The notes under the pieces are model-generated. The model saw only the letters and a program-made list of their open reading frames with translations. It did no database searches and was not told the origin of the DNA. Shown here piece by piece: positions 9,164 through 17,487 of a DNA stretch of 64,000 nt (position 1 is the first letter of the stretch; each line of letters begins with the position of its first letter). The stretch lies in contig CAWFGC010000003.1 of assembly GCA_963815185.1 (NCBI GenBank), positions 186,001-250,000 on the forward strand, read 5' to 3'. Origin of the DNA: SHZL01 sp963815185. GTDB taxonomy: Bacteria > Pseudomonadota > Gammaproteobacteria > Xanthomonadales > SZUA-36. A program made the position numbers and the translations under genes.

Positions 9164-10592
9164 TAGGAATCATTAACCACCTTTTCAGGCATTCAGACAA
9201 GTATCAGCTGCCTTTTTCTGGCTCCAGATGCCACCCAGGCGGCCCCTGAACCATCGGAATCTTCGCCGGCAAGGCAGTTGCACGCAGCGCCAACGACCCT
9301 CAATGGCTCCATTCCCGCATGACAGCCGAACCCGCCCCTGGGCTGACGGCCACGGGACATCAAATCAGGTTGAACGTTTGTTCCTGGTGGCCGGGCGGAG
9401 CCCGCGCCAGTTTGTTGTCAGACTCCAGGCGTTGCTGCACATGCCCCAGAATCTTCGCGATCAGCAGCGGCTCCTCAATACAAGCAATCACCCTGAGCTT
9501 CCCGCCGCAATCCGGACAAATCTCGATATCGATGGCAAAGACCCGCTTGAGGCGCTGCATCCATGAGAGCGGGGCAAGCGGCCTGTCGGCATCCACCCTG
9601 CCGCGCGCGCGTCGCGGCACGATGCGGGCCCGGTGCTTGAAGTTGGGGGCGAACGCACGCGCGATGGCTTCGCTCCCTTACTTCTTACGCTACGCGTAAA
9701 ACGTGCGGTCGCTTTCGCCTGCGCTATGGAAGCGCGTGAGATTCAGACGCGGCCTGGGGACCAAGGCAGCCAACCGGGCGATGGCCGCTCCTGCGCATCC
9801 CTGCACCCGCGGCATACCGTACATCCTATACGTAAAGTCCAACGGCTCCAGCACTACGTGGGTCGACCCATCCCGGAACGGCTGCTTGTACCGATACATG
9901 ACCCAGCCCTGGGGATCCACCGACAACCGCTTGGTGGCAATGGGCGGGCGGGTGATGTAGCGGCACAGGCGTTCCAGGCGGCTGCGTTGATACGCTTCAC
10001 AAACGGCGGCGGCGTGCAGTGAAAAGCCCGCCACCTTGGCCAGCAGGGGGATGTTGGACCTCTCTTCCATCGGCGGGACACTGTACAGGGTAAGAGCCTT
10101 GCGCCCGGCGTGGGGACCGATGGCAATTCGATAATGCACGGATGCAGCCTGTAGCTGGTCCAGGCTGGAACCGGCTTCGAAATCGAGCGCAGGACACTCC
10201 GGGTCTGCAATCAGCAGGCCCCGCCGCTCCAATAACCGCACGACACGCCGGCTAAGGGCTCGAGCAGTTGGGTCAAATCTGCATCCCTGGGCCGCCGCGC
10301 GCGAAGAAAAGTAGCGCCGCGCCCGCGGAAGGTGTAGGCCCCATCTAGGAACAGCATGTGCAGGTGAACATTCAGGTTTAGTGCGGAGGCGAAGCGCTGG
10401 ATCAGGGTAACGGCGCCGGTGCGGGCGCCGGCCGAAACTCGCAAGCCCGTGTGATGGATCAGGAAGGTCGAGATACCGCGCTGGACCACCGCCAGCACCT
10501 GAGTCAATGCGTCCGGCTGGGCCGCGAACAGGAATCGCAGCGGAAACGGAAACGTCAGCACGAACTGACGAACGGGCGCTTCGGGCCCTATT
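9164..10592. mobile_element. IS91-like element, copy B (longest copy)
   Basis: The most complete of the four copies. It starts at the shared TAGGAA-Y-Y-ATTAACC end, passes through the non-coding end and carries most of the transposase on the minus strand. It reaches a point (about 10592) where GPEAPVRQFV begins, so the N-terminal zinc region and the far end of the element are missing. Compared with copy A it has about 50 extra bases at 9782-9834, which keep the reading frame. No terminal inverted repeat is seen, as expected for a rolling-circle IS91 element. Confidence 0.8.
9360..10592 (-). pseudogene. IS91-family transposase (copy B), frameshifted and split
   Basis: Reading from 10592 down: VRQFVLTFPFPLRFLFAAQP, the HUH-type motif NLNVHLHMLFLDGAY (His-x-His), a -1 frameshift near 10250 within LLEPL/SRRVVRLLERRG, then AYQRSRLERLCRYITRPP and RLAALVPRPRLNLTRFH. 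The two in-frame stops of the shared insert follow (TAG at about 9690-9692, TAA at about 9678-9680), then the IEICPDCGGKLRVIACIEE zinc tail ending at 9360. Frameshift, missing N-terminus and stops make it inactive as one protein. Confidence 0.85.
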
Positions 10593-10709
10593 CTTCATTT
10601 CAAGGGAACCAGATTTTCTGATAACGTGATTGGCATCGCAACTTCCAATTGCGCTCGATAAGGTCGCCACGATAGAGTTTCTCTCCAGCTGCCCAGGGCA
10701 CCATGTTCT

Positions 10710-10728
10710 AAAAATTGTATCCGGCCCT
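10710..10728. repeat. Short direct repeat left of the sulfotransferase gene
   Basis: The sequence AAAAATTGTATCCGGCCCT matches, apart from one added T and the last base, the copy at 11555-11572 on the other side of the 10754-11497 gene, in the same orientation. It may mark the edges of an inserted cassette or be a dispersed REP-type end. Confidence 0.5.
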
Positions 10729-10753
10729 CTCTTGGACCCCAACTATTAAGGAT

Positions 10754-11497
10754 ATGAACTACAACACCATCCTGATTATCACCTATGCGAGGAGCGGTTC
10801 AACGCTGCTTCAAGGGATAATGAACTCAGTAGATCGCGTTTATGTCAGGGGCGAGAACGGCAAGTTCACCTTTCACCTTTTCAGGAGCTATTTGGCGTTG
10901 AAGAATACGCGCGTGCTGGAAAAAAGGAAAAAGCCGCTCCCTTCAACCAGCCCTCACTATGGAATAGACGAACTCGATGAAGAAGTGTACCTGGACGGTT
11001 TGAAATCGTATTTGGAAAAGTTTTTCGCCAGGGGACCCAAAAACGACCAGGACATTGAATGTTATGGTTTCAAGGAAATTCACTACGCGGACTTGCCAGA
11101 AAAGGTACTCGCCGAGTACCTCGGATTTCTTGAGAGATTGTTTACTAACGTTTGCTTCATAGGCAATTTCCGCGACCCGCAACAAGTTTGCCAAAGTGCT
11201 TTTATGCGAAAGAAAAACCCCTGGAAACTGAAACGCAAGCTTCGTAATTTTCATTCGAACCTGGCTGCAATTGCGGATAAACGAGAAAACCTTTTCTTGA
11301 TCAACTACACCGATGTCATCGGCAAAACTGAGCGGCTTGAAGCGCTATTCGACTTTCTGGGCGTTGAGTATTCAGAGGGGAAAGTAGATGCCGTATTGAA
11401 AGTTCCTCACAGTTATCCGCCAGAACCGTTGAGTTGGTACGAGAAGTGGCCTTTCATTCATTTGAGAATTCACAGACTATTTAAAAATCACGTCTGA
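10754..11497 (+). CDS. Sulfotransferase (AT-rich, probably acquired)
   Basis: About 247 residues. The 5'-phosphosulfate-binding loop is at the N-terminus (TYARSGSTLLQGIM, about residues 8-21) and the 3'-phosphate site is at GNFRDPQQVCQSAF (about 137-150), so it should bind PAPS and sulfate an unknown acceptor. The frame opens at 10715, but ATG 10754 has TAAGG just upstream and starts right before the P-loop, so it is preferred. The gene is clearly richer in A/T and in AAA/AAC/TTT codons than its surroundings. It lies between IS91-like copy B and an IS3 fragment and is flanked by short direct repeats, all consistent with recent horizontal gain. It is unrelated in detail to the sulfotransferase at the left edge. 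Confidence 0.8.
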   Translation: MNYNTILIITYARSGSTLLQGIMNSVDRVYVRGENGKFTFHLFRSYLALKNTRVLEKRKKPLPSTSPHYGIDELDEEVYLDGLKSYLEKFFARGPKNDQDIECYGFKEIHYADLPEKVLAEYLGFLERLFTNVCFIGNFRDPQQVCQSAFMRKKNPWKLKRKLRNFHSNLAAIADKRENLFLINYTDVIGKTERLEALFDFLGVEYSEGKVDAVLKVPHSYPPEPLSWYEKWPFIHLRIHRLFKNHV

Positions 11498-11554
11498 ATC
11501 CTGCCCGAGCAATCCAACCCGGCACAGCCAAGGCGCATGGAGAAAGCAACCCAA

Positions 11555-11572
11555 AAAAATGTATCCGGCCCC
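11555..11572. repeat. Short direct repeat right of the sulfotransferase gene
   Basis: AAAAATGTATCCGGCCCC, the partner of 10710-10728. The two copies flank the sulfotransferase gene about 845 bases apart in direct orientation. Confidence 0.5.
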
Positions 11573-11619
11573 ATTCAAAGTCATACTTTTTAATTGAATT
11601 GACTGTTTCTTTGTCATAT

Positions 11620-11805
11620 TCAGACATTCTTTCTGAAAACAATAACATCTGCACATTGCTTCAATTCAATGGACTCACCCACTTTTGAATTAAGAAGTTC
11701 TTCATACATCCGCCGTGTTCTGTATCGAACATGCGAGGCGGGCTGAGCAATTTCAGCGCGTACCTGATCGATCGCAACATCTGATGCGTCAATGACGTCC
11801 CCCCG
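11620..11805 (-). pseudogene. Remnant of an unrecognised coding sequence
   Basis: An open segment on the minus strand with protein-like composition (DASDVAIDQVRAEIAQ ... RTRRMYEELLNSKVGESIEL ... VIVFRKNV). It reads like the C-terminal 50-60 residues of a protein whose upstream part has been replaced by the IS3 fragment. The frame continues past 11805 into IS sequence without keeping this character. I do not recognise the family. It could be the tail of a glycan-locus gene, given the adjacent sulfotransferase. Confidence 0.3.
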
Positions 11806-11859
11806 TATTTGAGTAGCAGGAGCTTTTAGAGTCCAATAACCTGAGCAAGGAGATTGGAC

Positions 11860-11970
11860 GTGAAAAAGCGGTTCAGTGAAGAGCAGATTATCGGTTTTCT
11901 GGCTGAAGCGGATGCCGGACTGGCGGTCAAGGAGTTGTGCCGCCGACAAACCGACAGGAAACCAAAATAA
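11860..11970 (+). pseudogene. IS3-family transposase OrfA, N-terminal fragment
   Basis: GTG 11860, preceded by AAGGAG, starts a frame reading KKRFSEEQIIGFLAEADAG and KELCRR. This is the typical start of IS3-family (IS407/IS51-like) OrfA helix-turn-helix proteins. The similarity stops at about 11947, where the usual RHGFSEASYY would follow, and the frame then runs into unrelated sequence and a stop at 11968. The rest of OrfA and all of OrfB are missing. The true left end was not located. Confidence 0.7.
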
Positions 11971-12193
11971 TGGAATCTGGTGGGAGTAGCGGAATGAAAT
12001 CAGCACTTACTGTCAGATTGTCGAGGCTGTCACCGCGCACAACGATTGTCGGAAATTCACCTGTTTCAGGGTCGCGGATTGCCCCGATCTTTTCCCGAAT
12101 CTGGGCGGCGATGCCCTCCATCATGGCGCGCATTAACGCGTCCCCCACATTGCGGGGATTCACCGTTCGCCCGTTGATAACAAATTTGATCAT
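11927..12193 (-). CDS. Conserved small protein of plasmid/ICE type, 3' end replaced
   Basis: The first 62 or so residues (MIKFVINGRTVNPRNVGDA ... IREKIGAIRDPETGEFPTIVVRGDSLDNLTV) look like a conserved small protein that I associate with integrative or plasmid backbones. Its function is unknown. The remaining 25 residues do not fit and come from the junction with the IS3 fragment, so the gene is probably truncated at about 12005. Its neighbour on the other side is the start of an ArdC-like gene, which supports a mobile-element origin. The origin is from memory of similar proteins rather than from a search. Confidence 0.4.
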   Translation of the reverse strand: MIKFVINGRTVNPRNVGDALMRAMMEGIAAQIREKIGAIRDPETGEFPTIVVRGDSLDNLTVSADFIPLLPPDSIILVSCRFVGGTTP

Positions 12194-12557
12194 CGCCTAT
12201 CCAGCTTGTTGTCCGCAGTGTTCTTTAAGCGACCAAGCCGCGCCCATTTTCTGCTCAATATCCAGCACTTAATTCGTGTCAGTTGTCCATTGATACGCCC
12301 GCACCCTTGTCCGCAAATGCGGCTAAGAGGGGTCGCTGCCTTTGTCCATTGTTCGCCGCGTCTTCCTTGCGGCGGGTTGACCTCAATCCATTCACGCGTT
12401 TATTGCCGGGCGCGCCGCCCCGTCAACAGGCTGCCCGCATAACCGTGTTGCCGGTTTCCCTTCTCATATTCATTCGGCGGTGACGGGGCGGCTGGATACC
12501 CCCGGCTTCTTTTTGCGCGTGTTTTCGGATCAACCCGCAATTCAAAGGAGACGGAAA
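12194..12557. other. Non-coding spacer between two plasmid/ICE gene remnants
   Basis: No convincing gene is seen. The sequence reads like the leader between two divergent backbone genes: the small protein on the minus strand ends its upstream region here, and the ArdC-like start follows with AAAGGAGACGG at 12544-12554. Short open frames here (for example 12206-12442) have no protein character. Confidence 0.4.
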
Positions 12558-12605
12558 ATGGCAAACAAGACATCATCACGGCCCGACATCTACACCCGCA
12601 TTACT
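12558..12605 (+). pseudogene. ArdC-like antirestriction gene, first 16 codons only
   Basis: ATG 12558 follows a strong AAAGGAG ribosome-binding site and reads MANKTSSRPDIYTRIT, the characteristic start of ArdC-type antirestriction/ssDNA-binding proteins of plasmids and ICEs (DUF1738 N-terminal domain; usual form ...DIYxxITxxIIxxLExG). After codon 16 the sequence switches abruptly to the inverted IS91-like fragment at about 12606. The identification rests on a short stretch but is supported by the ribosome site and context. Confidence 0.5.
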
Positions 12606-12754
12606 GGAGCCATTGAGGGTCGTTGGCGCTGCGTGCAACTGCCTGTCCAGTGAAGATTCCGGTGGTGCAGGGGGCGCCAGAGTCGCATCTGCGATCAGAA
12701 ACAACCCCCCCGATACTTGTCTGAATGCCTGGAAAGGTGGTTAATAGTTCCTAT
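12606..12754. mobile_element. IS91-like end fragment, copy D (inverted)
   Basis: This is the reverse complement of the non-coding end of copy A (4276-4424), with a few differences near 12650-12655 and 12668-12680. It contains no transposase sequence. One edge (12606) cuts the ArdC-like gene; the other is the element's true end, AGTTCCTA, seen also in copy A. Confidence 0.8.
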
Positions 12755-12861
12755 GCCCGGGAGATGCACTGAATTTTCGCCGAACACCGGTCTATAACGG
12801 ACAGACCGAAAGCTCAACAACTGGTGCCCGGGCGCGCGTTCTGCCCGGCCGCCAATCCCGC

Positions 12862-15123
12862 CTAGGCCAACCGGTATCCCTCGCGCTGCAGCGGCAGGCG
12901 CCGCACGCGGTGGCCGCTGGCCGCGAAAATCGCGTTGCCAATTGCCGGAGCCACAGCAGGAATTCCCGGCTCACCTAATCCCGTGGGCGAGTAGTCGCTT
13001 TCGATGAAGTGCACCGTCACCGGCGGTGCATGGCCGACGCGCAACACCGGGTAGCGATCGAAATTCCCTTCCTGGATGCGTCCGTTTTCGATGGCGAGCT
13101 CCAGTCCCATCATCGTGCTGATGCCATCGATGACAGAGCCCTGCAGCTGGTTTTCGGCGGCGCTGCGATTGATGATGGGGCCGACATCGGCGACTACCGT
13201 CACGCCATGGATGGTGATCCTGCGGTTCGCATCCACCTCGACATCGGCTACCTCGGCAACGTGACCCAGGTGCGAGAACGCGAATGCCAGCCCCAGGCCG
13301 CGGCCCGCAGGCAGTGATCGGCCCCAGCCGGATTTTTCAGCGGCAAGCTTGATCACGCCGGCCGCGCGACCAGTGTTCAGGTCGCGGTTGGTTTGCTCTC
13401 CCAGCCAGCGCGCGTCACCCATTACTTCCAGCAGCACGTCGAGATGATCCCGCCCGGCCACCGCGGCGAGCTCATGAATGAAGGACTGGATGGCGAAATT
13501 GATTGCGCTTTCGGCCGGCGCCCGCCACGGCCCGCACGGCACCTTGAGGGGCATCATGGTTTGACTGATATGCACGTTGGGCAGCAGGTGTTCGGCGATA
13601 TCGTTACCCCGCATTGCACCGCCGGAAACGGGTGCTGTACCGTCCGACGAGAACGTGATGAAGTGGTTCTGCCACGCGCTTATCCGCCCATTGCTGTCAA
13701 CCGCGCCCTTGAGCGCATGATAACCGCCCACTCGATAGAAATCGTGGCGCATGTCGTCCTCGCGCGTCCACTGCAGCTTCACCGGCACCCCCGCCTTGTG
13801 CGAGATGGCAGCCGCCTCTACGGCAAAATCGTTCAGCAGCCTGCGGCCAAAACCTCCGCCCGCACGCAGCTGATGCACGGTGACTTTTTCGGGCGGAATC
13901 CCGAGCGCTATCGCCGTGTCCTTGATGGCGCGTTGCGGCGTCTGGGTCGGCGCCCACAGCTCGAGTTCGCCGTTCCGATACCAGGCTGTGCAGTTCTGCG
14001 GTTCCATGTTGGCATGACTCACAAACGCATATTGATAAAAACCTTCAGCGCTGTGCCCGGCATTGGCGAAGGCATCCTGGACATTTCCTTTCCTGAACAA
14101 CTCTGTTGCACCGCCAGAATGCGCCAGCTCCTGCGCCTGCCGGTCAGCGGCGCTGGTGCTGTCTTTCGAAGCTTCGGTTTCATCCCAGTCGACCTTGAGC
14201 TGCTTTTTGGCCTGCAGCGCCGCCCAGGTGGACCTGGCCACGATCGCAACACCCGGCAGGTAAGGCATGGTCTTTGCTTCCTGCGCCTCGGTGTAGTTGC
14301 CCGGAAGGACGAAGGCATCGATGACACCGGGCAATTGCCTCACTTCCTCGAGGTTTGCACTCTTGATCCTGCCGCCCCAGGCGGGGCACTTGGTGTAGGT
14401 GGCGTAACGCATCCCGGGGACGTGCGCATCGATACCGAACAGCGGCTGGCCGGTGACAATGGCTTCATTATCGACGCCGGGGATGCGGCGGCCGAGGAGT
14501 TTCCAGTCTTTGCGGTCTTTCAACTTCAGGGTTGCGGCATCGGGCAACGGCAGTTTCGCCGCTTCGCTGGCCAGCTCCGCGTATGAAAGGCTGTCATCGC
14601 CGCAATACACGCGGCTTGCGGCCGTAGTGCACCCGCCGGGTTCGACACCCCAGCGTTTGGCGGCGGCGGCGACCAGCAGCGCGCGGGCCATGGCGCCGGC
14701 CTGGCGGTGCTGGTCCCAGCCGCGCGGTGTGTTCATCGAGCCGCCGGCGAACTGCAGGCCGTACACCGCCTCGTCGACGGGCGCCTGTTCCACACGCACC
14801 GAGTCCCAATCGGCATCCAGTTCTTCGGCGATGATCATCGGAAATGAAGTCTTGACGCCCTGACCGATTTCGGATGCCTTCGCATACAGAGTAATCACGC
14901 CATCCGTACCGATCTGCACGAAGCCGTTTGGCTTGAATGCACTCTGGCTGGAAGCTCTGAGCGCGGCCGACACAATACCGAAGGCCAGGGTAAGCCCGGT
15001 TACGCCGATACCGGTGAGGCGCAGAAACTCGCGCCGGCTGACCGTGTGGAACACGAGGGCGGCGTTTTGCTTGCCTGGTGCTTCAAGGTCCCGCATCAGG
15101 CGGGTGATGGTGGCCTGGCTCAT
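12862..15123 (-). CDS. Molybdopterin-binding subunit of an IorB-type aldehyde/N-heterocycle hydroxylase
   Basis: A 753-residue large subunit of the xanthine dehydrogenase family, IorB (isoquinoline 1-oxidoreductase beta) type. A twin-arginine signal (SRREFLRLTG, about residues 29-38) and a following hydrophobic stretch indicate export of the folded complex with its small subunit. Molybdenum-cofactor regions are visible as GQGVKTSFPMIIAEEL (about 87-102), GGGFGRRLLNDFAVEAAAI (about 415-435), GPWRAPAESAINFA and, near the C-terminus, the catalytic-glutamate segment GLGEPGIPAVAPAIGNAIF. It would hydroxylate an aldehyde or N-heterocycle with water as oxygen source. It is translationally coupled to the 2Fe-2S subunit by an ATGA overlap. 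No maturation chaperone or cytochrome subunit is adjacent, so the electron acceptor is unknown. Confidence 0.9.
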   Translation of the reverse strand: MSQATITRLMRDLEAPGKQNAALVFHTVSRREFLRLTGIGVTGLTLAFGIVSAALRASSQSAFKPNGFVQIGTDGVITLYAKASEIGQGVKTSFPMIIAEELDADWDSVRVEQAPVDEAVYGLQFAGGSMNTPRGWDQHRQAGAMARALLVAAAAKRWGVEPGGCTTAASRVYCGDDSLSYAELASEAAKLPLPDAATLKLKDRKDWKLLGRRIPGVDNEAIVTGQPLFGIDAHVPGMRYATYTKCPAWGGRIKSANLEEVRQLPGVIDAFVLPGNYTEAQEAKTMPYLPGVAIVARSTWAALQAKKQLKVDWDETEASKDSTSAADRQAQELAHSGGATELFRKGNVQDAFANAGHSAEGFYQYAFVSHANMEPQNCTAWYRNGELELWAPTQTPQRAIKDTAIALGIPPEKVTVHQLRAGGGFGRRLLNDFAVEAAAISHKAGVPVKLQWTREDDMRHDFYRVGGYHALKGAVDSNGRISAWQNHFITFSSDGTAPVSGGAMRGNDIAEHLLPNVHISQTMMPLKVPCGPWRAPAESAINFAIQSFIHELAAVAGRDHLDVLLEVMGDARWLGEQTNRDLNTGRAAGVIKLAAEKSGWGRSLPAGRGLGLAFAFSHLGHVAEVADVEVDANRRITIHGVTVVADVGPIINRSAAENQLQGSVIDGISTMMGLELAIENGRIQEGNFDRYPVLRVGHAPPVTVHFIESDYSPTGLGEPGIPAVAPAIGNAIFAASGHRVRRLPLQREGYRLA

Positions 15124-15611
15124 GCGCTTGCTCCTTCGCTCCTGGCGAGTTCGGCAGCGGCGGTGTGAATGGCATCGACGATGCGGTTATAACAGCCGCA
15201 GCGGCAAATGTTTCCGGACATGCCTGACTGGATGTCTTCAAGAGACGGGTTGGCGTTCTTCGCCAGCAGGGCGGCAGCTGACATAAGCTGGCCCGCCTGG
15301 CAGTAGCCGCACTGCGGGACGTCGTGGTCGATCCAGGCGCGCTGCAGCGGATGCAGCGTTCCGTCCGCTCCGGCCAGGCCCTCAATCGTTGTGATGGATT
15401 TTCCTTCCAGCGCCGCGGCACGCAGCGTGCAGGAGCGGGTCGGCGCTCCATTCACGTGGACCGTGCAAGCACCGCAGAAGCCGCTGCCGCATCCGTATTT
15501 GGTTCCGACCAGGCCCAGTTCGTCGCGTAACACCCAAAGCAGCGGGGCCGTGGGATCGAGATCCTCGATCGCGTGCTGCCGGCCGTTGATGGTGAGAGTC
15601 AGATCAGTCAT
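15120..15611 (-). CDS. 2Fe-2S subunit of the IorAB-type hydroxylase
   Basis: A 163-residue small subunit. A plant-type 2Fe-2S cluster is bound by Cys41, Cys46, Cys49 and Cys61 (YGCGSGFCGACTV ... RSC), and a second cluster by the C-terminal helical domain (QCGYCQAGQLM and ICRCGCYN). It passes electrons from the molybdenum subunit onward. The start at 15611 has GGAG upstream and gives the usual MTDLTLTINGR start; the frame opens four codons earlier at 15623. The stop overlaps the start of the large subunit by the ATGA tetranucleotide. It probably crosses the inner membrane with the large subunit, which carries the Tat signal. Confidence 0.9.
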   Translation of the reverse strand: MTDLTLTINGRQHAIEDLDPTAPLLWVLRDELGLVGTKYGCGSGFCGACTVHVNGAPTRSCTLRAAALEGKSITTIEGLAGADGTLHPLQRAWIDHDVPQCGYCQAGQLMSAAALLAKNANPSLEDIQSGMSGNICRCGCYNRIVDAIHTAAAELARSEGASA

Positions 15612-15785
15612 GCGCGTCTCCATTGAAAACCGGGCTGCGGACGCGCGTAAGTCTCATGCTCGTGGGTCTGAACCGGTACGCCCGTCATGCCCAATCGCGG
15701 GTTAACGATAACGGACAGTTTAACAAATTGGCGAGCTTGCGTTAATCGGCGTTTTTTCGTCCGCGGGGCAAAGGTATGTGTCGCT

Positions 15786-15937
15786 TTAATCCACGCGTTC
15801 GTAAGCTGCGTAACGGTCGAGCAGCCATTTGTTGAAACCGGTCAGTATCGGTTCCCTGGTTGACACCGGACCGCGCGGTGCGAATTGCGAGCGCAGGCCT
15901 TCTTGCACGCGCGCGAAGGCTTCGTCGTCCTGGGATA
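15786..15937 (-). pseudogene. C-terminal remnant, possibly a Rieske ring-hydroxylating oxygenase alpha subunit
   Basis: The minus-strand frame ends in EAFARVQEGLRSQF ... GPVSTREPILTGFNKWLLDRY. The VQEGLRS segment and what follows resemble the end of Rieske non-haem oxygenase large subunits. Upstream (to the right) the sequence changes at 15938 into IS91-like copy C, which has removed the rest of the gene. Only about 50 residues remain, so the family call is tentative. Confidence 0.4.
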
Positions 15938-16448
15938 CAAGGCAGTTGCACGCAGCGCCAACGACCCTCAATGGCTCAATTCGCGCATGACAGCCGAACC
16001 CGCCCCTGGGCTGACGGCCACGGGACATCAAATCAGGTTGAACGTTTGTTCCTGGTGGCCGGGCGGAGCCCGCGCCAGTTTGTTGTCAGACTCCAGGCGT
16101 TGCTGCACATGCCCCAGAAGCTTCGCGATCAGCAGCGGCTCCTCAATACAAGCAATCATCCTGAGCTTCCCGCCGCAATCCGGACAAATCTCGATATCGA
16201 TGGCAAAGACCCGCTTGAGGCGCTGCATCCATGAGAGCGGGGCAAGCGGCCTGTCGGCATCCACCCTGCCGCGCGCGCGTCGCGGCACGATGCGGGCCCG
16301 GTGCTTGAAGTTGGGGGCGAACGCACGCGCGACGGCTTCGCTCCCTTACTTCTTACGCTACGCGTAAAACGTGCGGTCGCTTTCGCCTGCGCTATGGAAG
16401 CGCGTGAGATTCAAACGCGGCCTCGGCACCAAGGCAGCCAAACGGGCA
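15938..16448. mobile_element. IS91-like element, copy C (internal fragment)
   Basis: Nearly identical to 4390-4888 of copy A and to the matching part of copy B, starting at CAAGGCAGTTGCACGC and ending at about 16448. Both element ends are missing. The left edge cuts the oxygenase-like remnant and the right edge lies about 40 bases from the end of the GNAT gene. Confidence 0.85.
16028..16448 (-). pseudogene. IS91-family transposase C-terminal remnant (copy C)
   Basis: Contains only RFKRGLG-side sequence of the late catalytic region, the shared insert with its in-frame TAG and TAA, and the zinc tail IEICPDCGGKLRMIACIEEP. One residue differs from copies A and B in that motif (Met for Val). It is non-functional. 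Confidence 0.8.
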
Positions 16449-16487
16449 ATTTTGCTGCCGCATTCCCAACTAATGTGCGGTTGCTAT

Positions 16488-17348
16488 TCAGCCGAGCTCG
16501 AAAGTGGTGATGCCAAAAATCTCGTGCTCGGGCAAAACCGGCTCCGGCCCATAATACATTTTGGCGCAGCCGAACACTTCCTTCATGCCCGCGCCACGGG
16601 CCAGTTCCAATGCCGGCTGATTGCGCTCCGGCACGTCGAGGAACACCTGCTCACCGGCTACCTGGGCGCACAGAGCATGAAATAAATCCCCGGCGATAAC
16701 CGCATTGTCGGCGAACAGGGGGCCGATTTTGAAGCCCGTGCGACACGGGCGCAGGACGCCAAAACCGGCCAGCCGGCCAGCCCTGACCACTCCCCTGGCA
16801 TAGCTGCCTGGCGACTCAATCCAGCGTCGCAAAAAGTCACTGCGCGGCGCGGGAAAATGCGCTCGGTCATAAGCATCTATGCGGTCAAACGGGAGTTCTG
16901 ACAAAGCCACCACGCCATCCGCCGCTTTGCCGGATCTTGCCGTGCCTGCAAAACGCAGATCGCGCCCGGCAAAGCGGAACCCCCCTTTGGCGTAATAGTG
17001 CTGCATGTCGAATACGCCGTCCATGCCAATCACCGCCGGCGCTTGCAGACGGGCGATCAGGCGCCGCAAACGCTCATGCCACAATTGATCGCCCAGGCCC
17101 TGTCCGCGGTGTTGCGGGTGGACGATAAAGAAGCCCATGAATCCATACTGACCGGCGTAGCTGACGATGGATCCGCCGCCGACCATCTCGCCGTCGCGTT
17201 CCGCGGCGATGAAACCGTCGGGGTCCGTGGCCCAGAAAATATCGGCATCATGCAGCCCAGGATTCCAGCCTTCGCGCGCAGCCCAATCGACCAGCACGTC
17301 CAGTTCTTCGCGGCGCATATTGCGTATCAGCAGATCGGTTTTACTCAT
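16488..17348 (-). CDS. GNAT N-acetyltransferase with second acetyltransferase-like domain
   Basis: A 286-residue protein. The N-terminal half is a GNAT domain: IRNMRREELDVLVDWAAREG, then the acetyl-CoA-binding loop HPQHRGQGLGDQLWHERL (about residues 92-109). The C-terminal half, FKIGPLFADNAVIAGDLF onward with VFLDVPERNQPALELARGAGM, matches the Acetyltransf_18 domain of YitH-like proteins. ATG 17348 starts the conserved part; the longer frame to 17579 covers the promoter region of the divergent gene. The substrate is unknown. It is divergent from the PycTM-like gene, with about 140 bases between them. Confidence 0.8.
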   Translation of the reverse strand: MSKTDLLIRNMRREELDVLVDWAAREGWNPGLHDADIFWATDPDGFIAAERDGEMVGGGSIVSYAGQYGFMGFFIVHPQHRGQGLGDQLWHERLRRLIARLQAPAVIGMDGVFDMQHYYAKGGFRFAGRDLRFAGTARSGKAADGVVALSELPFDRIDAYDRAHFPAPRSDFLRRWIESPGSYARGVVRAGRLAGFGVLRPCRTGFKIGPLFADNAVIAGDLFHALCAQVAGEQVFLDVPERNQPALELARGAGMKEVFGCAKMYYGPEPVLPEHEIFGITTFELG

Positions 17349-17487
17349 GGTCGTATTTGCCTGGTGGCGACTGTCTGCAGCGTGCACCGGCACTGGAAAG
17401 ACTGCAGAATGCGTTATTATAAAGACCGCTGCCGATATAAAAAGCCCATGGCCCTCCACGATCGCGTGCATAAAGAAGAGACAAGCA

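Noticed and set aside
13393..14586. A 397-residue open frame on the plus strand
   Set aside because: It is antisense to the IorB-type large subunit, with His/Arg-rich shadow composition.
4276..16448. Composite transposon carrying the genes between the IS91-like copies
   Set aside because: The copies are truncated at different points and all lack the catalytic N-terminus or carry stops. There is no evidence that the whole 4-16 kb segment moved as one unit.
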